DNA of 64,000 nt from contig NC_065879.2 in the NCBI RefSeq assembly GCF_932274485.2, positions 66,795,459 to 66,859,458 on the forward strand, in the 5' to 3' direction. The notes beneath the pieces are model-generated. The model did no database searches and was not told the origin of the DNA. It saw only the letters and a list, made by a program, of their open reading frames with translations. Source of the DNA: Patella vulgata (taxonomy: Eukaryota > Mollusca > Gastropoda > Patellidae). The stretch's first letter is position 1, and each line of letters begins with the position of its first letter. A program made the position numbers and the translations under genes. Shown here piece after piece: positions 38,401 to 46,552 of the stretch.

Positions 38401-39851
38401 ATGTCCCACTCAGAAATATTATATCAACTCTTCCTATGGCCCACTCAGAAATAATTGATCACCTCTACCTATCTCCCACCCATCTAGACATATTATATCA
38501 CCTCTTCCTATGTCTCAATCATATTGAAATATTATATCACCTCTTACTATGTCCCACTCATCTAGAAATATTATATCACCTCTTCCTATGTCTTACTCAC
38601 CTGGAAATATATCACCCCTTCCTATGTCTCACTCTTCTAGAAATATTATATCACCCCTTCCTATGTCTCATCAGATAGCAATATTATATCAACCCCCTTC
38701 CTATGTCTCATCAGATAGAAATATTATATCAACCCCCTTCCTATGTCCCACTCAGATAGAATATTATATCAACCCCCTTCCTATGTCCCACTCAGATAGA
38801 AATATTACATCACTTCTTTCAATATTCATATGTCCCACATGCCTTTCCTTTGAACAAATATTGAATTATTTTATGCACTTTTCTAGATGTGTCTTGGTGT
38901 AGTGAAAAAGGTTTAAATATTTATTTTTAAAAGTTGTTTTTAAAGTTGGCAATTCAATTCATTTTTATATGCCCACATTGAAATGTGGTCGTATATTGTC
39001 GTCGCCCCCGTCCGGTGGTCTTGCGTCCACAAGAGGCTAAAGTTAATATTCAATTGACTTTAAATTTATACTCAGTGTTTAAGGTCAGCGATTTCCGATA
39101 ATTACTGCCAGAGTTATGCTGTGGGCGTATGTTTCGTTGCCTGGCAACCTATCTTATGTTGTTTCACTATATTTTTGTTATGAAGTTAATTTTATGCAAA
39201 GTTTTAGATTTTGTTTTGCATGTGCATGTTTGTAGATTTAGATTTTCTTAAGAAAGGAAATGTTGACTGACTTTCATTTGCTATTTACATTGATTTAATT
39301 TGATATTCTTTCACATGTTAATATTGTTATCATTCCCATTCAGATAAAGTTATATCTTTATGTTGTTTGGTCTTTATGGTTTTGATTTTCTACATTCTAA
39401 CATATTATTCAGTACAGCTGCTGTTATTTTAAAAATACTGGTAAACAGATATTGAACTCTTCTTAATTTACAGAAATCGGAAACTGAATAAAAAACAACC
39501 CAAATATAGATCATTCCTGTTGAAGCAAATGTTAAAATAGCATTTGAATAATGACTAGGTTATTTGAATAGTAAAATGAGCATTTATTGTGACCAATACT
39601 AACCATAGGTTTTGTTTCATACTTTACATTTTAATTTCATTTTAGGTCTGACCTTTCAAGGAGAAAAATGGACTGAGTCGGCAAAATATACTTTCATGCA
39701 AATGGCCCAGGGAAGGAGTTTATTCGCATATATTTGTGGCAAGGATGAAGATGGAGTTGTCTCACTAAGACTAGTTGATACATCAGACGAAAATGAAGAC
39801 GTTTGTATTGATGATGTCTTGGTTTCTATGAGTCTCGCTCGACGTCAGTGA
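16927..39851 (+). CDS. TDRD7: Tudor domain-containing protein 7 (LOTUS and extended Tudor), complete
   Basis: Coding exons: 16927-17017, 17209-17429, 18865-19221, 19717-19801, 24344-24502, 25262-25336, 26045-26136, 26582-26712, 27267-27435, 27577-27614, 28505-28616, 29241-29354, 30613-30747, 31334-31427, 32213-32356, 32706-32806, 33066-33212, 33352-33450, 34054-34166, 34864-35413, 36700-36777, 36956-37051, 37665-37782, 39646-39851. They sum to 3,525 nt (1,174 residues), and all joins are in phase with GT-AG borders. Vertebrate TDRD7 is about 1,100 residues, with LOTUS domains followed by three Tudor domains. The family scaffolds germ granules: Tudor domains bind methylated arginines of Piwi-type partners and LOTUS domains bind Vasa-type helicases or RNA. 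Here the second position is dsRNA-binding-like rather than LOTUS. The assignment is secure at family level. Orthology to TDRD7 rather than TDRD5 rests on having three Tudor domains. Confidence 0.92.
17640..18535 (-). mobile_element. HINE/Helentron-like fragments in TDRD7 intron 2
   Basis: 17640-17760 is one core monomer (AATTTATACACAGTGTTTAAGG, inverted relative to 59505). 18190-18535 matches the 5' part of the element at 59208, ending GTTGCCTGGCAACCTATCTT at about 18531. Its 3' hairpin end was not found, so it is partial. Strand is given relative to the 59208 copy as +. Confidence 0.65.
18865..19801 (+). CDS. TDRD7: TDRD7 exons 3-4: Arg/Pro/Gly-rich linker
   Basis: Residues 105-251 are low in complexity. 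The start (GPHRRPVHPVGPGRPSGPS) is rich in R, P and G, followed by a polar stretch. No fold is expected. It links the first LOTUS to the next structured segment. Confidence 0.85.
20254..21185. mobile_element. Inverted-repeat element carrying a RecQ-like fragment
   Basis: The left end ACAATCTGATTAAAACATAG matches the terminus of the complete small element at 27973. The left arm (about 20300-20570) and right arm (about 20985-21180) are inverted copies, sharing AGACTGGATAACCTGCTCTA and GGCAGCCAT. The outer right terminus is lost. Between the arms sits a - strand RecQ-like helicase fragment, which suggests capture of host coding sequence. Confidence 0.55.
20757..20945 (-). pseudogene. RecQ-like helicase fragment, motif 0/I
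   Basis: The - strand reads LKPKQTDSLKSALIIRYNRR followed by PTGYGKSLIIFHLI, then stops. KPKQ...(P)TGYGKS is the Q motif plus Walker A of RecQ-family SF2 helicases, of which many copies exist in invertebrate genomes. Between the two motifs the usual G-K-D/E and three hydrophobic residues are replaced, and the rest of the helicase is missing. It has no plausible function as it stands. Confidence 0.6.
21840..21980 (+). mobile_element. Degenerate SINE-B-like piece
   Basis: It contains GTAGATCATAAGGTCTGTTG, GATTGATTCCTGG and TTAGTCCCAAGGGCCAAATTA. A similar degenerate piece lies at 32420-32540 (GATCATAAGGTCTAATATC). Both may be an older relative of SINE-B. Confidence 0.4.
23052..23250 (+). pseudogene. 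Second RecQ-like helicase fragment
   Basis: It starts with an ATGGCGGCACCC context at 23071. A different frame downstream reads FVLKDKQIETLKTVYNGKE, then CIVILPTS and a stop soon after. KDKQ...G-K-E-C-I-V-I-L-P-T is the RecQ Q motif to Walker A region, here losing GYGKS. It is opposite in orientation to the fragment at 20757 and not an obvious duplicate of it. Confidence 0.6.
23604..23766 (+). mobile_element. SINE-B fragment
   Basis: The head is missing. GACAAGGAGTACGTCCGCCTG, TTTTCTCTGGGTTCTCTGG and TTAGTGCCAGAATGACC mark the middle and body. Confidence 0.6.
24344..25336 (+). CDS. TDRD7: TDRD7 exons 5-6: dsRNA-binding-like segment
   Basis: Residues about 252-325 contain EVKFTTKLVVIGGVKGYLG, then ELLAKEEAAKNVCKQF. 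Strands followed by a closing helix of KEEAAKNV type resemble a double-stranded RNA-binding motif, in which a KKxAK helix start is the hallmark. A canonical N-terminal helix is weak (EYLELLEEYS). Vertebrate TDRD7 has a LOTUS domain at roughly this place. The exons are secure by phase and splice sites; the domain name is tentative. Confidence 0.75.
24615..24830 (+). mobile_element. SINE-B copy
   Basis: Parts of the head (TCATCAAGTCTGGCATTAAG) and a full body through GTGTCAAGTGGACTTTAAACC lie in TDRD7 intron 5. Orientation is sense to the gene. Confidence 0.7.
26045..27435 (+). CDS. TDRD7: TDRD7 exons 7-9: second LOTUS-like domain and proline linker
   Basis: Residues about 352-418 include IKKLLSTVTVSMWCTRFPVV, AEKFGEAPNNIIEMVRSC and PDIARF, a shortened LOTUS pattern ending in PDIARF as the first one ends in PDVARV. 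Exon 9 continues into a proline-rich repeat (PTPVPKPLPVPNPSPV) at residues 425-450. Confidence 0.82.
26223..26500 (+). mobile_element. SINE-B copy
   Basis: It is a diverged, near full-length copy (GGTCTGTCATTGAGTCAAG; GCCTGCCCAACCTTGCTGG; TTAGTCCCAAAATGACATAG). It ends about 80 bp upstream of the acceptor of TDRD7 exon 8. Confidence 0.7.
27140..27193 (-). mobile_element. End fragment of the TTAAAG-ended element
   Basis: The - strand reads GGTTAAAGATACATTCCCGC followed by ACAAACTGGG and TTTGATGATATAA, matching the terminus at 35931. Confidence 0.6.
27577..32356 (+). CDS. TDRD7: TDRD7 exons 10-15: extended Tudor domain 1
   Basis: The SN-like strand region starts at ETVFVTYATSCYEFYVQL (exon 11). 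The Tudor barrel follows in exons 12-13: CSALYSSDKQWYRAQVI and FHVRFVDYGNVECV, ending RQLPQKVI. Trp-Tyr and the FVDYGN loop are the aromatic and acidic/asparagine positions that in the family build the methyl-arginine cage. Exon 11's acceptor lies at the end of a SINE-A tail and exon 13's lies on a HINE end. Confidence 0.9.
27640..27870 (+). mobile_element. Degenerate SINE-A copy
   Basis: TTTTCCAGCCTGGTTTTCCC, ACACATTGGTGTTCACTTAA and CAGTTGGAATTCAACAAAGA mark the body; head and tail are lost. Confidence 0.6.
27973..28287. mobile_element. hAT-like MITE, 315 bp, with 8-bp target duplication
   Basis: The left end is ACAATCTGATTAAAAGACAG; the right end is the complement of CAATCTGATTAAAATACAG. 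Flanks GTTCCAAC (27965-27972) and GTCCCAAC (28288-28295) match at 7 of 8. Internal sequence (TAGGATCTGGAAGAGTTGTT; CGGAACTGTGGGTATCC) is shared with the larger element at 20254. Confidence 0.7.
28300..28496 (+). mobile_element. SINE-A 3' half; its tail is the acceptor tract of TDRD7 exon 11
   Basis: The body from CATTGGAATGCACGTAAAAG to GTTAAACCCC is well kept. The (ATTTC)n tail runs into ATATATTATAG, the 3' splice site of the exon starting at 28505. Confidence 0.8.
28626..28850. mobile_element. Two opposed SINE-A pieces
   Basis: 28636-28680 reads + (GGTTTCCCTTGTCAGTGGTG). 28722-28850 reads - and ends with the tRNA-like head (complement of GAGCCACCGTGG). A partial inverted duplication or two insertions. 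Confidence 0.55.
29980..30410 (-). pseudogene. hAT transposase fossil, C-terminal dimerisation region
   Basis: On the - strand near 30110-30180 the reading VFPFSNAIVEKCFSIMNVVR matches the hallmark of the hAT dimerisation domain (PxSNAxVERxFSxMNxxK). The following bases in another frame read YRFFEMKHRSKKLQ, a plausible transposase tail, so at least one frame change separates them. Upstream sequence is degenerate and no DDE part is seen. It lies in TDRD7 intron 12, opposite to the gene. Confidence 0.6.
30569..30607 (-). mobile_element. Terminal piece of a HINE at the acceptor of TDRD7 exon 13
   Basis: GTTATCTGGCAACCTATCTT is a diverged copy of the HINE 5' terminus (GTTGCCTGGCAACCTATCTT in this orientation). 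It is followed at once by TATTGTAG, the exon 13 splice site. Confidence 0.6.
30807..30967. mobile_element. Palindromic MITE, 161 bp
   Basis: The ends of about 48 bp are inverted copies. The left has CCCCGTTTCACAAAATTTTA and the right has the complement of TGTTTCACGAAATTTTAAC. It is related to the MITEs at 47534 and 42868, all with TTCACGAAA near a GGGCC end. Confidence 0.65.
31611..31862 (+). mobile_element. SINE-B copy, full length
   Basis: Head (GATAGCCGAATGGTTAACA), central block (GGTTTACTCTGGGTCATCCG, TTTCCTCCCACTGC), body (TTAGTCCCGAAATGACCTAG) and the CTCTCTCT tail are all present. Confidence 0.8.
32706..35413 (+). CDS. TDRD7: TDRD7 exons 16-20: extended Tudor domain 2 and long linker
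   Basis: Exons 16-19 encode DVYVSFFNPATGIMVRIVG, GMVCVISLDTLYHRVKVLS and AECYFLDHGDTENI, ending AFSFELYGL. The cage loop reads FLDHGD in place of FVDYGN, so the central Tyr is His. Exon 20 (550 nt) closes the SN-like half and runs into about 130 residues of Ser/Thr/Asn/Pro-rich disordered linker. It ends with the first strand of the third unit (EMFAIYILWIVDPSNFV). Confidence 0.9.
33541..33977 (-). mobile_element. HINE-ended element with a different interior
   Basis: It ends GTTGCCTGGCAACCTATCTT at 33956-33975, the HINE terminus. The sequence before it is not the usual 150-bp core, and includes ATCAGAATGACTTCCCGAAA. Left boundary uncertain. The terminus lies about 77 bp upstream of TDRD7 exon 19. 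Confidence 0.45.
35931..36574 (+). mobile_element. TTAAAG-ended non-autonomous element, copy 2
   Basis: The ends TTAAAGATACATTCCC and the complement of TTAAAGCTACATTCCC are inverted repeats with one mismatch in 16. The outer TTAA could be a piggyBac-like target site. About 38 bp (TTAAAAGAAGGCTTT...TGTGAAAT) occur directly on both sides (35888-35927 and 36571-36608), too long for a simple target duplication. Confidence 0.7.
36700..39851 (+). CDS. TDRD7: TDRD7 exons 21-24: extended Tudor domain 3 and C-terminus
   Basis: Exon 22 gives GEVYAGRYNGNWYRMIVKNI, exon 23 gives LSVYMADYGEYAILTADDL and exon 24 gives the closing SN-like strands up to SLARRQ and TGA at 39849-39851. The loop reads MADYGE. 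Intron 23 (37783-39645) is expanded by a minisatellite and a HINE. Confidence 0.92.
38351..38822 (+). repeat. Minisatellite in TDRD7 intron 23, unit about 35 bp
   Basis: About 13 copies of a unit with TATGTCCCACTCAGAAATAT and TATATCAACTCTTCC follow each other. Periods of exactly 35 bp are seen at the left, and of 33-41 bp later. Divergence grows in the middle. Open frames across it are a by-product. Confidence 0.8.
38965..39158 (-). mobile_element. Compact HINE with both ends, about 190 bp
   Basis: The left end has the terminal hairpin (TATGCCCACATTGAAATGTGG). The core is reduced to one partial monomer (AATTTATACTCAGTGTTTAAGG). The right end is GTGGGCGTATGTTTCG followed by TTGCCTGGCAACCTATCTT. 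It shows the minimal layout of the family whose large copy is at 59208. Confidence 0.75.
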
Positions 39852-41470
39852 TTTTAAAAACAAAATTGCAAAAAAAAAAAAGATTGACTATGCAATGTGA
39901 TTCCACTAATTAATTACATTAAAATGGTATATAATTTTGACTTTCATAATATACATGCACAATTTGGATTGTTGTGCCTTTTAGAAATTCTTACAGTTTG
40001 GAGCTCAACTTTTTTGAATAACATGCTATGCCACAGTTTGAAGAAAATGGTAATGATGAATAAGTTCCATTTAGATTTTTTTTTTTTAGTAGAGGTATTG
40101 ATCAAAAACCTAAATATATATATGAAAATCAATATTCATAATTATGTTGTTCCATGTACTTAATGGTGTAAATATGTATATAGATATTTGTTATGTTTTA
40201 AATACCAGTATTATAAATTGTGGGTAGTTTAGCTCAGGGTCTCATCACCAGTTCAAGGCTAACAAACCACTTTGATTTTGATAATGTTATGCAGTGTATG
40301 CAATGAACCACGTGACGTAATAATGTACATCTATCTTGGTATATGTTTGTGTATTATATAAATGGTTGGTAGTGTAATCCAGAGGCTTATCAACCTGTTC
40401 ATTAAGGCTATAACAATTTGATTTTTGTTTCTTATGGATCTTTTTAAAGAGCCTCACACTCAGTTTATTTTTAAGATTTCAAACAAAAAAATTTTCAGCC
40501 AAGAATTTTTTTTTTTCAATTTTCCAAGCAACAGGAAGAAATTTTTTAATTGGTATTCCCTAGTGATCACACAAATCTTCAAAGTTGAATAGGTTTTCAA
40601 GCCTATTCAAGCTGATTTTTAGAAAAATATATTCTTGAAATCTAATCTGGATTGTTTTATCTGCTATGAAATATTTATTACTTTAAATTTTGGGTAATTA
40701 ACTAATATTCAAAAATAAGTTTCTAGAAATCTTAAAATTGATTGTTATCGTGGCATTGATTTGTAAAATTAACATTCTATTCACAGACTTCCTAAATTGA
40801 TATTTGGATATTCCAAGTAATATGTTGAATTCAGTTTGACTTTGTTTATCATTATCTTCATTCATTCCAAATCATCAATAACAATCTGTTTATTATATTG
40901 TGCCAAAGATTTTATTTGTTTTTCTCAGTATTGTGATGTACAGATTTTGTTATTTTTGTACCAGTTAAACATATCTGGTGTAGGCCGAGTTATTTGGTGC
41001 ATCAAAGTTTCTTCGTTGAGTTGTTGTTTTTTTTTAACTTGTTGCAATACCATATATTTACTAACTGAAATATTGATATAAATCTACTAAATTCATATAC
41101 TGCACCCTATTTATATATTATATAAAAAAAAGGCTGAATTAGCTTGCTTGCAAAGCCTGTCTTCTGGTGATAATATTATGATTTTTGAATAGAAGTTATT
41201 TAAATAAAAGATCACCATTGTAATCATGCATATCTTATTCTAGTTCATAATAAATGTACAATTATTATAGCCTACTATTTTACTATGGTATACACTGGTA
41301 TCAAACTAACAAAAATATTGCTACTGTTCATAATGTAAATATTAACTTAAAACATGCAGAAATAGAAAGAACTATTTTTAAGGTTAGATTGTTTGAGAGT
41401 TACCTGACCTTTTTATATTGCTATGGTTACCTATAACTGTAAATAAATGTTATGTTTTATTCCATGCAAA
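39852..41470 (+). other. TDRD7: TDRD7 3' UTR with candidate poly(A) signals
   Basis: No other gene starts here. AATAAA occurs at 41203-41208 and at 41442-41447, the latter followed by a T-rich stretch. Either could end the transcript, giving a 3' UTR of about 1.4-1.6 kb. The region is AT-rich without a recognised repeat. Confidence 0.5.
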
Positions 41471-41565
41471 TTTGTTATATTTTTTTGTTAAAAAAATAGG
41501 CCCTTGTTAGTAGGACAGAGGTTTTGGTAAGGGACAATGTATAGTTGCTGGTATGGCACGGAAAA

Positions 41566-41682
41566 CCAAGGTCCTGTGTACAGATTGGCAATTTGAAATG
41601 AGAGTAGGCCGTAGTGCCTCACCCCATGCCCATTAGCCTAGTAGGAGCAGAACAGTTTGATTTAACCCCCATTTCATATTTC
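41566..41682 (+). mobile_element. SINE-A 3' fragment
   Basis: AACCAAGGTCCTGTGTACAG, GAGAGTAGGCCGTAGTGCC and CATTAGCCTAGTAGGAGCAG, then the CATTTCAT tail. Confidence 0.65.
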
Positions 41683-41743
41683 TGAAATCCTATGAAAAGC
41701 TTCACTAGTAACCTTAGAAATTATGTTTTGCAGTATAAGTCAA

Positions 41744-41990
41744 TGGGGGGGGGGGGGGGTAGCACGTGCGCGCTCTGCTGTATCATAAGACGTGGTTTCC
41801 ATTCCCCTGTTGTACGTGACAAAGGAGTAGGGTCGCCTGTCCAACCTCGTGGGTTTTCTCCGGGTCCTCCAGTTTCCTCCCACTGCTAAAAACCCCTACG
41901 CACAAGCGAAATATTGAAATAAAATTGAACCATGTTTTATTCCCAAAATTAACTAGTGTTGACTGGACGTTAAACCACATTTCTCTCAAT
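41744..41990 (+). mobile_element. SINE-B copy
   Basis: It starts after a run of 14 G, with the head shortened. GACGTGGTTTCCATTCCCC, GGGTTTTCTCCGGGTCCTCC and GTTAAACCACATTTCTCTC are clear. Confidence 0.75.
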
Positions 41991-42214
41991 AGGTACAGGT
42001 TTGGTTTTTCCCCAGTAAAATGTGGGAAATTGAAGACCAGCGTTCAGAAATGCCACAGGCTGGGCAGATTCTCTTGTCTAACCATAGACTAAACATGAAA
42101 TATTTGAACAGAGTTTATTTAATTGCAGACCCAGGTAACTTTATATGAAACACACACATAACTGAATATCAGTGGGATCAATTCTAACAATGTAAAGGTG
42201 ATTTTCTATTGTAT

Positions 42215-42426
42215 CCATAAGGTCTGACATTGAGTCAACTGGCATGGTTGAACGTGACAAGGAGTAGGGTTGGCTGTCCAACCTCATAGGTTTTCTCTGG
42301 GTCCTCTGGTTTCCTCCCACTGCTAAAGACCCCTATGCGCATGCAAATTATTGAAATAAAATTGAACAATGTTAGTCCCAAAATGACCTAGTTTGTGTCG
42401 AGTGGACGTTAAACCACATTTCTCTA
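42215..42426 (+). mobile_element. SINE-B copy
   Basis: The head lacks the A box. AAGGTCTGACATTGAGTCAA, GGTTTTCTCTGGGTCCTCTG, TTAGTCCCAAAATGACCTAG and GTGGACGTTAAACCACATTT are clear. Confidence 0.75.
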
Positions 42427-42755
42427 TGGTATTCATCAACTTATAAAACAAATCTTCTTTCAAGTACAAAACTTACATAAATTGGCATTTGAATATTGGT
42501 GTATGCTAACAGTAACATGGTCACAGTTAGTTGAGATATCATTTTATGTAGTTGGTGCATGTGTTATAGTCCGAAATCCCCTTTTCACTTGATTGCCATT
42601 ATCTTGGGGATTGAGAGACGGTGTATGAGGAAGGACAATAACTCTTATCAATAATTTTGCACTGATTCTCGATAAGATCGTTTTAGGTTTGAAAAAAAAT
42701 CACCATTTAACATTTCTCTCAAAACACATTTTTAAATATTCCAATCATTTTTTAA

Positions 42756-42761
42756 TTTATT
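42756..42761 (-). terminator. RFC1: Candidate RFC1 poly(A) signal
   Basis: TTTATT here is AATAAA on the - strand, about 320 bp past the RFC1 stop codon. It is the first clear signal downstream, but unproven. Confidence 0.35.
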
Positions 42762-42867
42762 TTGTAGTAAACTGCACCACTATACTACACAATCTGTTCT
42801 TCACACAAATACATTTAATGTCTACATTTCTGTTTTACGGTATTGTAGTTGAAACACATCGTGTCAC

Positions 42868-43011
42868 CAGGGGCCTTATTCACAAAATATTGAGATTACA
42901 AAATATTCATCGTCTTACAGCTAAAATTTGTATTAAGATTTAACTTTCAATCAATGTAAAGGTTAAATCCTTTAAGTATTTTAGTTTTTAAGTTTTCGCG
43001 AATCAGGCTCC
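42868..43011. mobile_element. Diverged palindromic MITE in the RFC1 3' UTR
   Basis: The left end CAGGGGCCTTATTCACAAAA pairs with the right end TTTTCGCGAATCAGGCTCC. Same family as 47534. Confidence 0.5.
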
Positions 43012-43081
43012 TTTTTTAAGCTGCAAATTCTTTAGGTGACAATGCTGCCCTGAGTTGTTGTTCAAATGTTGTAATCAAATT

Positions 43082-44550
43082 TCAGCTTTTTCCTTTTCCT
43101 CTGCCTTTTCCTTTCCCACCTTTTGTTGTGGATTTTTCTGTTGGTTCCTTTTTCCCACGACCCTTAGCTGGTGGCTTTTTAGCCTAAAATAACAAAGATA
43201 AAAATAAACATAATCAGAAAGAGTTTGACTGAAACAATGGAATAGAGTTTTAAACATTTTATCAACACAAATTTTCATCTGACAACACTTAACTTATCAG
43301 CCCTGCAGGCACTACCTCTGACAAGTGGGAATGGGCATGAAGTATCTGGTACTTTTTAGACAATCAATCTGGAGAAAACCCTAGACAGATGATATTTGGA
43401 AAATTCACCCTCCAAGATAAATTGCACATGTGCAATGAATGAACTGAAAATATTCAGAAATATGGGCTGATCAACATAACCTAAGAAATTTTGATAAGGA
43501 AATGTTCTGCTCCGACTGGCTAATGAAGATGGGCACTAGGGCCTACTCTTATATCGAATTCTAACTGCCATGGGATCTTTTACGTGCACACAAATGTGTA
43601 CATGGGACCTCAGTATTTCTCTTCATCCAAATGACTATATGTTGCCTCTTGCCAGACCCTCAGTCCTGAACCACTGACAAGGAGGAACCATGCCGAAAAA
43701 TCTTGATGAACTTTCTCGACCAACGCAGGACCTCCAGGTTAGTGAGCCATCGTCTTACTCACTGAGTCACTGTGGCTCTCCCCTTTACTAAGGAGAAAAT
43801 GTCTCAATTACCCTGTGACCCTTATCAAGTTTTCTCCATTAACCAATCAAGTCATAAATTACAGACTGTAGGGTACAAACAGAAATCACTCGATTTGTTA
43901 GATGTTCAACTGCAATAAAAATTACTGACCTTTATCATTGTATCTGTTTCTAGTCCATTATCCTCCTCCTCATCACTGATTGCTGTTCCGCCATCTTCTT
44001 CTCCTTCCATCTTTAACAGTTCCTCCCCATCCTCATCTCCAGCACCTCGTCCACGCTTCTTCTTAGGTGCGGCACCAGTGGCATATGGGGTTAGATGGCA
44101 CTCCTTGTTATAGGTTCGTGTAAATGCTGCCTTTGTCTAGATAAAAGAAATATATGTAAATGGGATTATAGATGGTGCAAATGTTTGCCTTCTTCAAGAA
44201 AACAGAAATATATTGAATTAAAGCAGCAATGAGCCTATCCTCATCACCAAAAAATTCATAATTTTAATATCAGCCCTTAAATCATTGTTTATCTCTTACT
44301 TTAAACAAATGTTTTTTGGTTGCCAAGGAAACTTACCTTGGAATCAAGAGAACTTAGAGGATCAGTACTGTTTGGCCATTTTGAAACTTCGATAATATTA
44401 TCAAAATCATCTTTAGTGATGTCATAGTCATCCATTAGTTTTATCACTTTTGGTACGCCTTCTCCCGCTTCACGTACTAACGGCTCTGTTAAACATTTCC
44501 GTAAGACTGGGAGATAATCCATACACATAGATCTTTTATCACCAGAGATA
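43082..44550 (-). CDS. RFC1: RFC1 last three exons: C-terminal domain and basic tail
   Basis: Exon 44550-44337 gives [20 protein letters not shown] and [18 protein letters not shown]. Exon 44136-43930 gives [20 protein letters not shown], then KKKRGRG and an acidic run ([15 protein letters not shown]). Exon 43183-43082 is a Lys/Gly tail ending [12 protein letters not shown] and TGA at 43084-43082. The layout acidic-then-basic matches the vertebrate C-terminus. Confidence 0.93.
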
Positions 44551-46518
44551 CTAAAAATAAAATTGCATTAAGATGATAGATTATGCTCCTTGCAATTTAG
44601 CGAGAGACTAGAAGAAAGAGATTGGGTATATACTACTTCCTATAATTCGATTACACAGTGCGAAGAAATCAGAAAAAACCCACATTGTTAGAGAGGCTAC
44701 CCTATTCCTTGTCATGTACATAGCACAAAATCATTGCTCACTCATATTCTGTAGCGCTATGTGGTTTTCATGGTTTTGGTTTTATAATTATGTTACCCTG
44801 AACTGCATTGAAGATCTAAATATTAATGAATGGAAACTCCATCAACTCTTTGAAATCCACTGGATCTTAAACTATATATCTCTGATTAGGATAAACAGAT
44901 ATATCTTAAATGTTTTCATACACACTAATTCGTTATGTTGAAATCGTCAAACTTATATTTTATCAACCTGCAAAGATTTCTAAATGCTATGCCTGATGAA
45001 ATTGAAGAGATATAGTGACTTGAACTTACTTTAATCTCATATGCATGCTGAGTTCTGCTAACAATCTGTCTGTTTTATTAGTTGATGAGTTTTTACCTAA
45101 CCAGCTGGGAAAAGCAACCATCTGTGGGAAACTTCCACGCATTAATTCACCAGGTATAACACTAGCATACATTGCCTAGAAACAGTAGTAAATCCAATAT
45201 ATTAGTCATTTTCATTAATGGATAAAAATAAAAAGTTTAAGCCACAATGTTTAGAAGCAGTCTAAAAATTAATCAAATGGTGGATCAATCCTAATTTGGA
45301 AATTATGATCATCCAAAGTTTTTAATATTTCATCTAGCAGATCTCTTCTTCTGTAAGATCATTGCCTGAACAATATTTTATTTGTATCCATAAACATTGA
45401 CCTCAATATATCTAAATAATGTTGGTTTTTTTTTTTTTCATCACCTATATTACGATCTAAAGAAGATCTTTTTGTATTTGAAAGAATACAGTTATCCTGT
45501 GTGTGCTAGGCTTTACTGTAATATAATTACCTGCATGGGTAACATACTCCAATTACCTTCCCTTCGTATTAATCTATCACATAAATCACCGTCAGCTATA
45601 CTGTCTGCGGTTTGAGCCAATAAACGCAGGTGTTTCTTCGTGTTCCCTCGTGCTGAGAATGGAATAACAGATGCGTAGTTCTCCTGGACGAATAATGGAG
45701 CTATACTATAATCGTTAAAAAATAAATTAGATTTATCATGTATTGTCATTCCCGCTGTTTCTTCACCACCAATAAATACTTTACGGCAGACGTCAAATGG
45801 ACCCTGAAAGAGAAAATATATTTTGGTTGTGATTACTATTTTAAGAACATCTGATACCACTGCTCATTCAAGGAGTCACAAAAACTAACAAATTTCTGTC
45901 ATACTTTTGTCATTAACAAGTACACAGTTGTTTTATAAATGGAAAGAACCCAGACAAAGCCAATGAGGATTGGCTGACAACAGTACACCTAGTCTCGTAG
46001 ACACATGGTATCAAACACTAACATATATGACACAGGTTATGTTCTACAGTGCACAAATTAGACCACCATTCCACTCAACCTTCTAATCAAACAAGAGGTG
46101 TCATGTGTGTGGCAGGATATGTTAATAATCCAATTATGAGGGCTATCATTTCAATAATTTTAATTTTTCATATGAACAATCTCTAACAATTTGAAGTCCA
46201 TAGAGCTTTATAGCATGGAATGTTTGACCGATAGACAATCAACAAAACTGATAAATCAACATTAAATGTGAGTGTATAAAAATGACTAGACCTGGATTTG
46301 AATAAAAATATAAAATAGTTCATTTAAGTAACCAAATGTGTTAAATTGTTTTGCTAAATGATTATCTGTCTCTATTTAAAATCTTAGGTCCACAGATACA
46401 GCCAATGTTGAAATATGAAAGATTTTGTGTTCACCCATTGCCAAAAATTAGAACTTTTATCATACCCCCCCCCCCAATACTTAAGTTTTCAGGAATAATT
46501 TTTATTTACCCAAATCAA

Positions 46519-46552
<34 letters not shown>

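Noticed and set aside
38436-38902. Overlapping open frames with LEILYHLFLC and SRNIISPLPM repeats.
   Set aside because: They come from the 35-bp minisatellite.
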